64,000 nucleotides of DNA from JACKCB01 sp964452775 (lineage in GTDB: Bacteria > Chloroflexota > Anaerolineae > Promineifilales > Promineifilaceae): contig CAYVQP010000015.1 of assembly GCA_964452775.1 (NCBI GenBank), positions 1 to 64,000 of the forward strand, read 5' to 3'. A program made the position numbers and the translations under genes. Numbering within the stretch: the stretch's first letter is position 1; each line of letters starts with the position of its first letter. Shown piece after piece: positions 49,991-58,334 of the stretch. The notes below the pieces were generated by a model. The model searched no databases, was not told the origin of the DNA, and saw nothing but the letters and a program-made list of their open reading frames with translations.

Positions 49991-51646
49991 TTAGTAGGTG
50001 GGCAGGCCAAGGTCGGGCATCGGCTTGCCGGCCAGTAGCGCTTCCAGAGCTGCACGGGTGGCGACCACGTCATCCCAGGGGTACTCGATGACGCCGAAGC
50101 ACATGGACTGCTCATGCCCTTTGCCGCAAATCAGGACCAGATCGCCGGGCTGAGCCAGTTGCAGGGCAAAGTAGATTGCCCGGCCACGATCCGGCACGCG
50201 CCAGAAGTTGTGTCCTTCCACGCCGCCCTTGTCCCGGCAGCCGCTGGCCATCATCTCCAGTATCTCATCCAATGATTCCGTTCGCGGGTCTTCGGCGGTC
50301 AGGACCGTCAGGTCGGACTCATGGGCTGAGACTTCGGCCATCAGCCGGCGCTTCTGAATGTCCCGCTTGCCGGCGCTGCCGAACAACGTGATTATCCGGC
50401 CGCCGACCATGCGTCTACCCGCGCGGATCGCTTCCGCCAGGGCATTGGGGGTATGGGCGAAGTCCACGATGACCAGAAAGGACTGCCCGCCGGCGATGCG
50501 CTGCATACGCCCGGTAAGCGGCTGAGCGCGCTCCAACTCGCGCTGGATCGCCGGCAAGGATAGTCCCAGGCCGTGAGCTGCCGCTGCCGCCGCCAGCATG
50601 TTGTAGACGTTGAAATCTCCAACCAGGGGTGAGGCGATCTCGCCGGTAATTGAATGGCTGTCGCCGGAAGTGATGTGGAGCGTAAACCGGGTGGCGTGCG
50701 GGCCGTAGCGGATATCTGTAGCGTAGATGTCGGCCGGCTGGCCCATCCGATAGTCTAGCCGGCGACCGGCCGGCAATTCTTGCAAACGCGCCCATGAAAC
50801 ATCGTCGCCATTCAACACGGCAGTGCGGATCATCTGCCCCTTGATGGGGTTGGCTGATGGCCGGTTGCCGGCATCCATTGTTAGGGCTCTGAACAATCCC
50901 GCCTTGGCGTCGAGATAAGCCTCCCAACTGCCGTGGTAGTCCAGGTGTTCGTGGGTGATATTGGTAACCACAGCGACGTCGAAATCAATGGCGGCCACGC
51001 GGTGCTGGGCCAGCCCGTGCGATGTGGTCTCCAGGACGCAGTGGGTCATGCCGGCATCCACCATGCGCCGCAAGTAGCGCTGAATGACCGGCGACTCCGG
51101 GGTGGTAACGTGCAGAGCCAGCGACTCTTCTTGCGGTCCGACAATTGCCCGTAGGGTGCTGAGCAGCCCGGCCGGGATCCCGTTCTCCTGTAGAATGGAA
51201 TGAATTAGATTCGAGGTGGTCGTCTTACCGTCGGTGCCGGTGACGCCGATCATGACCAGGTCGCGGGCTGGGAAGCCTTCCCATGAGGCCGCCAGCCAGG
51301 CCTCTGCCAGGCCGCTGTCAGCGACCTGCAGATATGGGACGGCGCTGCTCAGCATCGTCGGCAATTCGACCAGCGGGCGTTGACCGATTACTAGCGCGGC
51401 CCCACGGGCGACGGCCTGAGGGATGTAGGGGTGACCATCGCTGCCGCTGCGCACTCGGGCCACGAAGCAAGCGCCGGGTGTGACGGCGTCGGTGTGCTCA
51501 ACAATTGCAGTCAGCCGCACCTCCGGACCGTCATAGGCCGGCGGCTGGGGGAGGGCGGTACCCTGAACGGCCTGTTCCCAGCCGGCCAGCAACTCGCGTA
51601 GCGACTTGCCATTTCCAGCAATCAGTTTGTCTTGATCGGTCGTCAT
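49991..51646 (-). CDS. MurE-like Mur ligase (UDP-N-acetylmuramoyl-tripeptide synthetase)
   Basis: A 551-residue Mur ligase. The N-terminal domain (TDAVTPGACFVARVRSGSDGHPYIPQAVARGA) is MurE-like. VMIGVTGTDGKTTTSNLI is the ATP-binding loop, ETTSHGL and TNITHEHLDYHGSWEAYLDAK hold the conserved Glu/His/Asn, and DFAHTPNAL is the third domain. Where meso-diaminopimelate enzymes read D-N-P-R, this one has AEDPRTES: the Arg is kept and Asn is replaced by Asp. The amino acid added at position 3 is therefore uncertain; ornithine is known in some Chloroflexota. ATG 51646 starts 19 bp after the DUF711 gene. No other mur genes are nearby. Confidence 0.88.
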   Translation of the reverse strand: MTTDQDKLIAGNGKSLRELLAGWEQAVQGTALPQPPAYDGPEVRLTAIVEHTDAVTPGACFVARVRSGSDGHPYIPQAVARGAALVIGQRPLVELPTMLSSAVPYLQVADSGLAEAWLAASWEGFPARDLVMIGVTGTDGKTTTSNLIHSILQENGIPAGLLSTLRAIVGPQEESLALHVTTPESPVIQRYLRRMVDAGMTHCVLETTSHGLAQHRVAAIDFDVAVVTNITHEHLDYHGSWEAYLDAKAGLFRALTMDAGNRPSANPIKGQMIRTAVLNGDDVSWARLQELPAGRRLDYRMGQPADIYATDIRYGPHATRFTLHITSGDSHSITGEIASPLVGDFNVYNMLAAAAAAHGLGLSLPAIQRELERAQPLTGRMQRIAGGQSFLVIVDFAHTPNALAEAIRAGRRMVGGRIITLFGSAGKRDIQKRRLMAEVSAHESDLTVLTAEDPRTESLDEILEMMASGCRDKGGVEGHNFWRVPDRGRAIYFALQLAQPGDLVLICGKGHEQSMCFGVIEYPWDDVVATRAALEALLAGKPMPDLGLPTY

Positions 51647-51665
51647 CACACCATTTCCTGCTTGT

Positions 51666-52874
51666 TCACTGCATCCGGCGCTGCTTGGCGAGACTTTCGA
51701 TTGCGATGGTAGCCGGGATTTGCAGCAATCCGGCCGCGCCGGAGCCGGGTATAGACATGACCTTGCTGTCGGCAAAGTAGGTAAAGTCAAAGCTGACCGG
51801 GTCTCCTGGCCGTAGACCCGGCAACGGCAGCAGCCGGGCGGTGAGCGGCTTGTCCAGCCGCGTCGCCAGCGCCGCCACATCGAGCAAGACAGCGGTCACC
51901 TGGGCAAGGGTGATGTCGCCGGGTAGCGGCACGGTATCCAGGCCGGTCCCGCACACCGCCGACCAGTTCAACAAATCTGCCAGGGATAGCCGCCCGGCGG
52001 CGGCCTGTTCTGCCAGGACGCTGTCTTCCAACACAGGCAACATCAGGCCGGAGAAGCCGCAGCGTGGAAAGTCGGCCCGGCCCAGCGCTTCGGCGATGAA
52101 GGTGGCGGCGAACAGACTGCCAGATGCGCCCAACCAGGAAAGGCCCAGCGATTCAAGGGCGCTGCCCAGGCTACGTTCAGCTGTCGGGAAAGGGGCAAGT
52201 GAGAAGTCAATGCCCCGAAACGGGATGCCTTGCTCGGCAGCCAGCCGCCGGCCGGCCTCTGACAGAGTGGCGGCGGCGCTTTCAATGCTCTGAATGAGGC
52301 CGGAGCGAGCTTCATCCAGCGTGGCGGCCGCCTGCACGGCGACCAGCGCGAGGTCGGCGGCCTCCACGCCCAGAGCAAAGCCCGCCGCGCCGCCGGCATG
52401 ATAGGCGGCCGGGAAAAAGGGCGAACCCGGCGCGCAATTGGCCAGCGCTGCGAAGTAGAGGTTGCTGAACCCCTTTTCATCCAGCCGGCTGATGTCCAGG
52501 ATGAGGCGGGCGACCGATTCGCAGCGATCAATGTTGATTTTGCCCCGCCGGTCGGCGATCTCGGCTGCGCCAAAGAGGGTCTCGGAGACGCCGATCATGG
52601 CCGGCAGGCGCTTCAGCCAGCCGATCTCATGTTGCAACTGCACGGGCCCAAGGCTGATAAAGTCGGCTCCGGCTGCCAGCCATTTGTCAGCTACCCTGGC
52701 GGCCTGTTCGCCGGTGCCCAGCGTGGAATCCCACCAGTCAGGAAATGGCGGCAGGGCGACTCGTCTGGATTGAACCGGTACGGCAAATGCAGAAGGGGCC
52801 GCCGCGAAGAAGCGCCCGGCAACAGCCGCCGGAAAGTCCGGTTCACAGAAAAGCGTGACAGATCGAATCTCCAT
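51666..52874 (-). CDS. DUF711 (UPF0210) family protein
   Basis: 402 residues of the DUF711 family, related by fold to glycyl-radical-like PFL barrels but without known function. Typical segments are MEIRSVTLFC at the start, ADFISLGPVQLQHEIGWLKRLPAMI, FAALANCAPGSPFFPAAYH, FRGIDFSLAPFPTAERSLGSALE and CGFSGLMLPVLEDSVLA. ATG 52874 follows GAGGTAG; a longer form from 52895 is possible. It is co-directional with the MurE-like gene 19 bp downstream. Confidence 0.87.
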   Translation of the reverse strand: MEIRSVTLFCEPDFPAAVAGRFFAAAPSAFAVPVQSRRVALPPFPDWWDSTLGTGEQAARVADKWLAAGADFISLGPVQLQHEIGWLKRLPAMIGVSETLFGAAEIADRRGKINIDRCESVARLILDISRLDEKGFSNLYFAALANCAPGSPFFPAAYHAGGAAGFALGVEAADLALVAVQAAATLDEARSGLIQSIESAAATLSEAGRRLAAEQGIPFRGIDFSLAPFPTAERSLGSALESLGLSWLGASGSLFAATFIAEALGRADFPRCGFSGLMLPVLEDSVLAEQAAAGRLSLADLLNWSAVCGTGLDTVPLPGDITLAQVTAVLLDVAALATRLDKPLTARLLPLPGLRPGDPVSFDFTYFADSKVMSIPGSGAAGLLQIPATIAIESLAKQRRMQ

Positions 52875-53004
52875 AGCTACCTCGACGCTTCCCATCTGCG
52901 CGATTTGACTAGCGCAGGTGGGCAGCTACAATCAACGATCAACCAGGTAGATGCCCGGTTGGTCCAGGCAAGGCACTTGCACCCTATTGTATTGAACAAT
53001 TGGC

Positions 53005-53436
53005 ATGACAACGAATGACGAACAGAGCACCGGCGCTCCACGACGCCGGCGGAAACGCGGCCGGCAGGCAACGCAGTCTAATCGCAGACCCACGGTAGAT
53101 GCGGCGACTGAAAAAGTTGAGTCCGCAGCTTTGAGCCAGGTAATGAATGAGTTTGTGTTGTGCGGCCGGTGCAGCTACTTCCTTGCCGGATGCCGGATCA
53201 TCTACGGCCTGGAGGTGTTGGAAACTGCGGTGCAGAGCAGCGATCAGCATTCCTTGGGCTTGCCCTGGGACATGAATGTGCGACGCTTGTTGCTGGAGTC
53301 ATACGGCTTTGACATTGACGCTACGCTGTTGTGGTTCGAGGGATATTGTCGCGAATGTGGCCGGCGCTTTGCTTATGGCGACCCGGACCGGGAAGAAGGC
53401 GCGGATAGGTTATACGTCCAGTTAGTCGCCCATTGA
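53005..53436 (+). CDS. small basic zinc-ribbon protein of unknown function
   Basis: 143 residues. The N-terminal 30 residues are strongly basic (PRRRRKRGRQATQSNRR) and probably disordered. Two C-x-x-C pairs (LCGRCSYF near residue 53 and YCRECGRRF near 114) could bind one zinc across an intervening helical part. No named family is recognised. It lies 99 bp before a UvrD-like helicase on the same strand. The basic tail and zinc ribbon suggest nucleic-acid binding, which is inference only. Confidence 0.7.
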   Translation: MTTNDEQSTGAPRRRRKRGRQATQSNRRPTVDAATEKVESAALSQVMNEFVLCGRCSYFLAGCRIIYGLEVLETAVQSSDQHSLGLPWDMNVRRLLLESYGFDIDATLLWFEGYCRECGRRFAYGDPDREEGADRLYVQLVAH

Positions 53437-53535
53437 ACCCGACCCGGGTGCAGATTTTTCCGGCTTCATGAACAATCCGGCGCGCTGGCGGTTCTGATGC
53501 GTCGTTAGCGCTCGTATTGAGCAAGGCTATCCACC

Positions 53536-55896
53536 ATGCAGTTACGCCCGGCACAAGAAAAGATCCTGGCTTACCGTGGGGGCCGGATGGCGGTTAGCGC
53601 GGTGCCGGGCAGCGGCAAGACTTTCACGCTCTCGCTGCTGGCCGCGGAGCTGATCCGATCCGGCCGGGTGAATGTGGCTGCCGGGCAGCAGGTGCTGGTG
53701 GTCACTTACCTGAATTCGAGCGTTGATAACTTCAGGGCGCAGATTCGACGCCGGTTGCAAGAGTTAAACTTGCCGGCCCAGGGTTATGACGTGCGCACCC
53801 TGCACAGTCTGGGGCTGGAGATCGTGCGCACCGCGCGGGGGAGCGCCGACGCCGCGAATGAACTGGTCGTGCTGGACGACGTTCAGAGCGCCAACTACCT
53901 TCAGACCGCTGCAAACAACTGGATTGACGATTACCCGGAATTGTGGAACGTCTTTCTACCCGATCGCAGCCCATCCATGGCGGCCCGTTGGCGCGAGATA
54001 ACAGAGCGGACGGCGCGGGTCTACATTCAGACCGCCAAAAATGAACGCTACCGGCCGGCGAATATCCAGGGACGATTGAATGAGCCGGCCACGCAGAGTG
54101 AAAATGCATACATGCTGCTCTGGGTGCTGAACGGCATTTATGCTCGCTACCAGGCGATCTTGGACCGGCAGGGGGCGCTGGATTTCGATGACCTGATCTG
54201 GCAAGCGGCGGATCTGATGGCCGGACGGCCCGACCTGGCGGCCGCCTTGCGCCAGCGCTGGCCCTATGTCCTGGAGGATGAGGCGCAGGACAGTGTGCCG
54301 CTGCAAAGCGACCTGCTGGCGGAATTGACGGCCGGCCCGGCCGGCAATTGGGTGCGCGTCGGCGATCCCAATCAGGCGATCACCAGCAGTTTCACGGCCG
54401 CGCACCCCCGCTTCTTCAACGCCTTCATTGATGAGCCGCAGGTGGCGTTCTTTCCGCTGCCCAATTCCGGGCGCTCAGCGGCGCTGATTTATGAGGCGGC
54501 CAACCGGCTGGTACATTGGGTCTGCGACCGGCATCCAGTGTTGGAGGTGAGGAAAAACGCCCTCCGCCGGCAGGATATCTTGCCCACTCCGCCTGGGGAT
54601 GGGCAACCCAATCCGCCGGACGAGGAAGCCGGGCTGCGCATCCGCGTTTACGCACAACGAGAGGAGGAAGAGCTGCCGGAGATCGCCAGATTGGCGCACC
54701 TGTACGCGGAAAAGTATCTGGAACGTACGGTGGCCATCCTGAGTCCAACTAATCGGGTCGGCTACAATCTCTCAGAGCTGCTCGACCTGCGTGAGGCGCC
54801 ATATGACAACCTGTTGCGTGGGGGCGGACGGGAGCGCGAGATTGCCGCCGTCCTGCATGGGCTGCTGGGTTTGCTGGCTGATCCGCTGGATACCCGGCAA
54901 TTGGCGCAGGCGCACCAGGCGCTGTTTGAGTTGGGACATCCTGTCGCCGGATTGACGCCAATCGGCGACGGATCAGGACATCCGGCCCCGGACGCTTCCC
55001 TGGATGGCGAAGGGGTGGTCGAAGCCGGTTGGGAGCTGAATCGTTTCCATGCGCTGTTGCGAAGCGTTCCCCGGTCCGAACAGTTGCTGTTTCCTGACAA
55101 TCAGCAGAGTCCTGTGACCGCGCTGCCGGGAGGGACAGCCGGCGAAACGGATATGCGACGACTGGACACCTTCCTGCCGTTTGTCCGGCGGCTGTTTGCG
55201 CTGCGTCCGTTACCGGTTGACGACCTGGTGCTGGCTCTGGCGGATGAGCTGTTTGCGACGAGCATGCAGCCCGGCGAAGGGGCGACAGCAGAGCCGGCGC
55301 GCGCGCCTATGCGTGAGTCGGACCTTTCCACCGCGCATCGCATCGCGGCGGTGTTGCGTCGCTGGCATGATCTACACCCCGAATGGCGGCTGCCGGAAAT
55401 GGCGGCGGCGCTGGCCGAAGTGGCAGCCGGCAGACGCACGCTGCCCCTGATATCGCCGGCCGAATTGGGTTACGAGCCGCAGCCGGGGCGCATCACCCTG
55501 ACGACGCAGCACGGGGCCAAGGGCATGGAGTGGGACGCTGTCTTCCTGGTGGGGATTGATAATTTCTGGATTCCCGGCGACCTGGACGCGCCGTTCCTGG
55601 GCAGCTACGACTTCCTGGGTGGAGATCCAATCGCGGAGGCTACCGCGCAGTTGCGGGAGCTAATGACCGGCGACGCCGATCTCTTTCCGGGGCGCACGGC
55701 CACCGAATCCGCCCATATCGCGGTCATTTGTGAGCGACTGCGCCTGCTTTACGTGGGCATCACCCGGGCGCGGCGCTATTTGCACATCAGTCGCAGCCGG
55801 TTTACACGCACTTTTGGACTGAATAGGGAGGCTGCGCCGGCCACCGCGTTAGGCGCGCTCTATCAATACTTGAAGGAGCAGACGCAGGATCGGTAG
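53536..55896 (+). CDS. UvrD/PcrA-like superfamily 1 DNA helicase
   Basis: 786 residues with the SF1A motif set: motif I SAVPGSGKTFTLSLLA (about 22-37), motif Ia VVTYLNSSVDNFRAQI, motif II LEDEAQDS (D-E-A-Q in place of D-E-x-Q-D), motif III VRVGDPNQAITSSF, motif V LTTQHGAKGMEWDAVFLVG and motif VI RLLYVGITRARRYLHIS. The 2B-like region (about 400-600) is long and poorly conserved. A 3'-5' translocase in repair or recombination is likely; it is not clearly PcrA, Rep or AddA. No nuclease domain is visible. ATG 53536. The palindromic element copy 6 follows the stop by 25 bp. Confidence 0.9.
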   Translation: MQLRPAQEKILAYRGGRMAVSAVPGSGKTFTLSLLAAELIRSGRVNVAAGQQVLVVTYLNSSVDNFRAQIRRRLQELNLPAQGYDVRTLHSLGLEIVRTARGSADAANELVVLDDVQSANYLQTAANNWIDDYPELWNVFLPDRSPSMAARWREITERTARVYIQTAKNERYRPANIQGRLNEPATQSENAYMLLWVLNGIYARYQAILDRQGALDFDDLIWQAADLMAGRPDLAAALRQRWPYVLEDEAQDSVPLQSDLLAELTAGPAGNWVRVGDPNQAITSSFTAAHPRFFNAFIDEPQVAFFPLPNSGRSAALIYEAANRLVHWVCDRHPVLEVRKNALRRQDILPTPPGDGQPNPPDEEAGLRIRVYAQREEEELPEIARLAHLYAEKYLERTVAILSPTNRVGYNLSELLDLREAPYDNLLRGGGREREIAAVLHGLLGLLADPLDTRQLAQAHQALFELGHPVAGLTPIGDGSGHPAPDASLDGEGVVEAGWELNRFHALLRSVPRSEQLLFPDNQQSPVTALPGGTAGETDMRRLDTFLPFVRRLFALRPLPVDDLVLALADELFATSMQPGEGATAEPARAPMRESDLSTAHRIAAVLRRWHDLHPEWRLPEMAAALAEVAAGRRTLPLISPAELGYEPQPGRITLTTQHGAKGMEWDAVFLVGIDNFWIPGDLDAPFLGSYDFLGGDPIAEATAQLRELMTGDADLFPGRTATESAHIAVICERLRLLYVGITRARRYLHISRSRFTRTFGLNREAAPATALGALYQYLKEQTQDR

Positions 55897-55921
55897 GGGG
55901 TCTTCTCGCCGCTTAAGGACA

Positions 55922-55986
55922 AAACCCCGACGGTCTCCCGGACGATCTCCCGACGGTCATGGTGATGGAGGATACCTACGGGATTT
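55922..55986. repeat. 65-bp palindromic intergenic element, copy 6, encoding the end of aroKB
   Basis: Left arm AAACCCCGACGGTC (from 55922) and right arm TACCTACGGGATTT (ending 55986), degenerate, total 65 bp. On the minus strand, the last nine codons and TGA stop of the aroKB gene (55957-55986) lie entirely inside it. Between convergent uvrD-like and aroKB genes. Confidence 0.8.
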
Positions 55987-57570
55987 ACTTAGCTCAGAAA
56001 GCATCGCCAGTACAGCGTCACGCTCCACGTCGCCACAGAGAAAGGCATCACCAATGTCGCGCAATAGGACGAAATGTAGCCGGCCGGCGGCGCGCTTCTT
56101 GTCCGTTTGCATCGCAGCCAGCAGCGTCTCCGGCGAAAGATCGGCTGGAATGCTGACCGGCAAATTACAGCGGGCCAGCACCTGAGCAATTCGCGGCTGA
56201 AGTTCGGGCGAGCAGAAGCCGAGGCGCGTCGAGAGGTTGGCGGCGGCGATCAGGCCCACGGCCACCGCTTCGCCGTGCCGGAGCTGATAACGGCTGGCCT
56301 GCTCGATGGCGTGGGCAAAGGTATGGCCCAGATTAAGCAGCGCCCGGTTCCCCTTCTCGTAGGGATCATCCTGCACAATGTCGCGCTTCACGCGAATCGC
56401 GCCGGCGACCAGCTCCTGTAACTGGCGCATCCCGGCGTCTGCGCGGATGTCGCGTTCGTTCCAGGATTCAGTCTCAAGCCGGGCGAAGAGCGTCGGCGCC
56501 GCGATCAATCCACTCTTCACTACTTCAGCCATGCCCGCGGCAAACTCGACGGCGGGTAATGTGGCCAGCAAGGCGAGGTCGACGATGACCAGTTCGGGCT
56601 GCTTAAACGCGCCAACCAGATTCTTGCCCTGCGGCAGGTCGACGCCGGTCTTGCCGCCGACAGCTGCGTCTACCATGGCCAGCAGGCTGGTCGGCGCTTG
56701 AATGAGGGGTAGGCCGCGCAAATAGGTGGCAGCGACAAAGCCGGCCACATCTCCCACCACACCGCCGCCCAGGGCCAGTACGATGCCGGAGCGGTCCAGC
56801 CCGGCGTGCAGCAGCTGATCATACAGCCGGCGCACCGTGTCCAGGTTCTTATGTTCCTCGCCGGGTGGCATAGTAACCAGCGGCGCAGCCGCTTCGGCAT
56901 TGGCGGCGTGCAGCGGACCCACGTTACTGTCGGAGATGATCACAGCCGGGGCCGTAGCGCCGGAAAGCGCCCGCCAGCGTGAGAGAATGTGGTAGCCGAC
57001 GATCACCTCATATTGCCCGGCGGGATGCGTGACCAGCAGTGTGACGGGAATGGGGATGGGATGCGCCGGCAGTGTTTCCTGAATCAGGCGAGCTACCTGC
57101 TCCGGTTCCTGCCGGTCAGTATCTATGGGCGTGAACCTGGCGTAGGCCGCGGCTCGCTCGACGAGGAGGTCTTGAATCCGCTGCCCGGCATCGTCCCCGG
57201 CAATCAAGGGGCGCACGCTTGCGCTGTTTGTCAGGCGACTCAGAATAGTCCCCGGAGAAGCGTGGAGGCAAAAGACATGCGCTCCTCCGGCGAGCAGCGC
57301 CGCATTGGTCGAGTCGAGCATGAGCCGACCGCCGGTGGCGATAACCAACCCTTCCCTCCCGGCGAATTCATGGGCAGCCAATCGCTCAAGTTGCCGGAAA
57401 TGCGCCTCGCCGTCCTCCGCGAAGATGCGGTTGATGGGGCGTCCGGCCTGATTTTCGATCCAAGCATCGGTGTCTACAAATTCCCGCCCGGAGAGTTCGG
57501 CCAGGATGCGACCCACTGTGCTTTTGCCGGCGCCCATAAAGCCGGTGAGAATGATCGTGCTATCGCTCAC
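55957..57570 (-). CDS. aroKB: bifunctional shikimate kinase / 3-dehydroquinate synthase (AroK-AroB fusion)
   Basis: 537 residues. The N-terminal 170 residues are shikimate kinase: ILTGFMGAGKSTVGRILA with P-loop Lys16, DTDAWIENQAGRPINRIFAEDGEAHFRQLE and ATGGRLML. The remaining part is 3-dehydroquinate synthase: MPPGEEHKNLDTVRRLYDQLL, LALGGGVVGDVAGFVAATYLRG, PTSLLAMVDAAVGGKTGVDLPQGKNLVGAF and NLGHTFAHAIE with metal-binding His. Fusions of this order are known from Thermotoga and others. GTG 57570 is the start (AGGAAGG 5 nt upstream). The last nine residues, KSRRYPPSP, are encoded by palindromic element copy 6. Confidence 0.95.
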   Translation of the reverse strand: MSDSTIILTGFMGAGKSTVGRILAELSGREFVDTDAWIENQAGRPINRIFAEDGEAHFRQLERLAAHEFAGREGLVIATGGRLMLDSTNAALLAGGAHVFCLHASPGTILSRLTNSASVRPLIAGDDAGQRIQDLLVERAAAYARFTPIDTDRQEPEQVARLIQETLPAHPIPIPVTLLVTHPAGQYEVIVGYHILSRWRALSGATAPAVIISDSNVGPLHAANAEAAAPLVTMPPGEEHKNLDTVRRLYDQLLHAGLDRSGIVLALGGGVVGDVAGFVAATYLRGLPLIQAPTSLLAMVDAAVGGKTGVDLPQGKNLVGAFKQPELVIVDLALLATLPAVEFAAGMAEVVKSGLIAAPTLFARLETESWNERDIRADAGMRQLQELVAGAIRVKRDIVQDDPYEKGNRALLNLGHTFAHAIEQASRYQLRHGEAVAVGLIAAANLSTRLGFCSPELQPRIAQVLARCNLPVSIPADLSPETLLAAMQTDKKRAAGRLHFVLLRDIGDAFLCGDVERDAVLAMLSELSKSRRYPPSP

Positions 57571-57713
57571 ATGCGCCTTCCTGCCACGTCAATGTGATCG
57601 CTATTATAGCCACGCTTGCCATAGTTAGACTCAATGAGCGCTCGTGGTTTGGAGTCGCGGGGAGCACGTGCTATTCTGTAGCAGTCGCTTTCAGTTGCCA
57701 GTCAGGTGGAACC

Positions 57714-58334
57714 ATGCTATTTGCCGTCAAGAATTTCCTCGTACCTACTCTGTTGACCTGGGTCGCCGTCATGACCGGCTCGCTGCTGGCCCGGCAGGCG
57801 CTGGGGTTGACCTGGAACCTGGAGCCGGGGGGGAATTTTTGGTGGCAGGTCTTGATAGCAGTTCTGGTGATTCTTGCCAGTGACGCAATCCTCTATGGGC
57901 TACTGCGTCTGGTATTGGCTGACCGATTTCTCGCGCGCTACAGCGAGTTGACCTGGTACTTTGCACCGCAGAAAGCGCCGGAGATATTGGCCGGCGGCCT
58001 CCTGGCTACGGGCGAGGAGTGGCTCTTTCGTGGCGTGATCTTGCAGTGGGTGGCGATTGGCTGGGGAAACGGCATTGGTATTGCGGTCTCGTCGATCTTA
58101 TTCGGGCTGACGCATCTTCTCCGAGAACGCAGCCTGGAACCTTTCGTGCTATGGGCGGTATGGGAGGGAGTCTTGCTGGGGCTGGTCTTTGTGTTGACCG
58201 GCTCGATGCTGGTAGCGATGTGCGCGCATGCTCTGCACGACATTGGCGGCTTCACGCTGTTTGCTCTGCAGAGACGCACAGGCTGGTTCTTGACGCCGGG
58301 CGGCAGGCAGCCCGCGAACCCAGCCAGCGACTGA
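57714..58334 (+). CDS. CPBP family intramembrane metalloprotease
   Basis: A 206-residue membrane protein with about six helices. The CAAX-protease/bacteriocin-processing (CPBP) motifs are intact: E-E-x-x-x-R in ATGEEWLFRGVIL, F-x-x-x-H in SILFGLTHLL, and H-A-L-H-D near the end. Such proteases cut within the membrane; targets are unknown. ATG 57714 is preferred (AGGTGG 6 nt upstream). The stop overlaps the start of the epimerase gene by one base (TGATG), so the two are translationally coupled. Confidence 0.88.
   Translation: MLFAVKNFLVPTLLTWVAVMTGSLLARQALGLTWNLEPGGNFWWQVLIAVLVILASDAILYGLLRLVLADRFLARYSELTWYFAPQKAPEILAGGLLATGEEWLFRGVILQWVAIGWGNGIGIAVSSILFGLTHLLRERSLEPFVLWAVWEGVLLGLVFVLTGSMLVAMCAHALHDIGGFTLFALQRRTGWFLTPGGRQPANPASD

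Noticed and set aside
1937..55986. The palindromic repeats as a CRISPR array
   Set aside because: Copies are kilobases apart, each is an inverted pair rather than a direct repeat, and no cas genes are seen.
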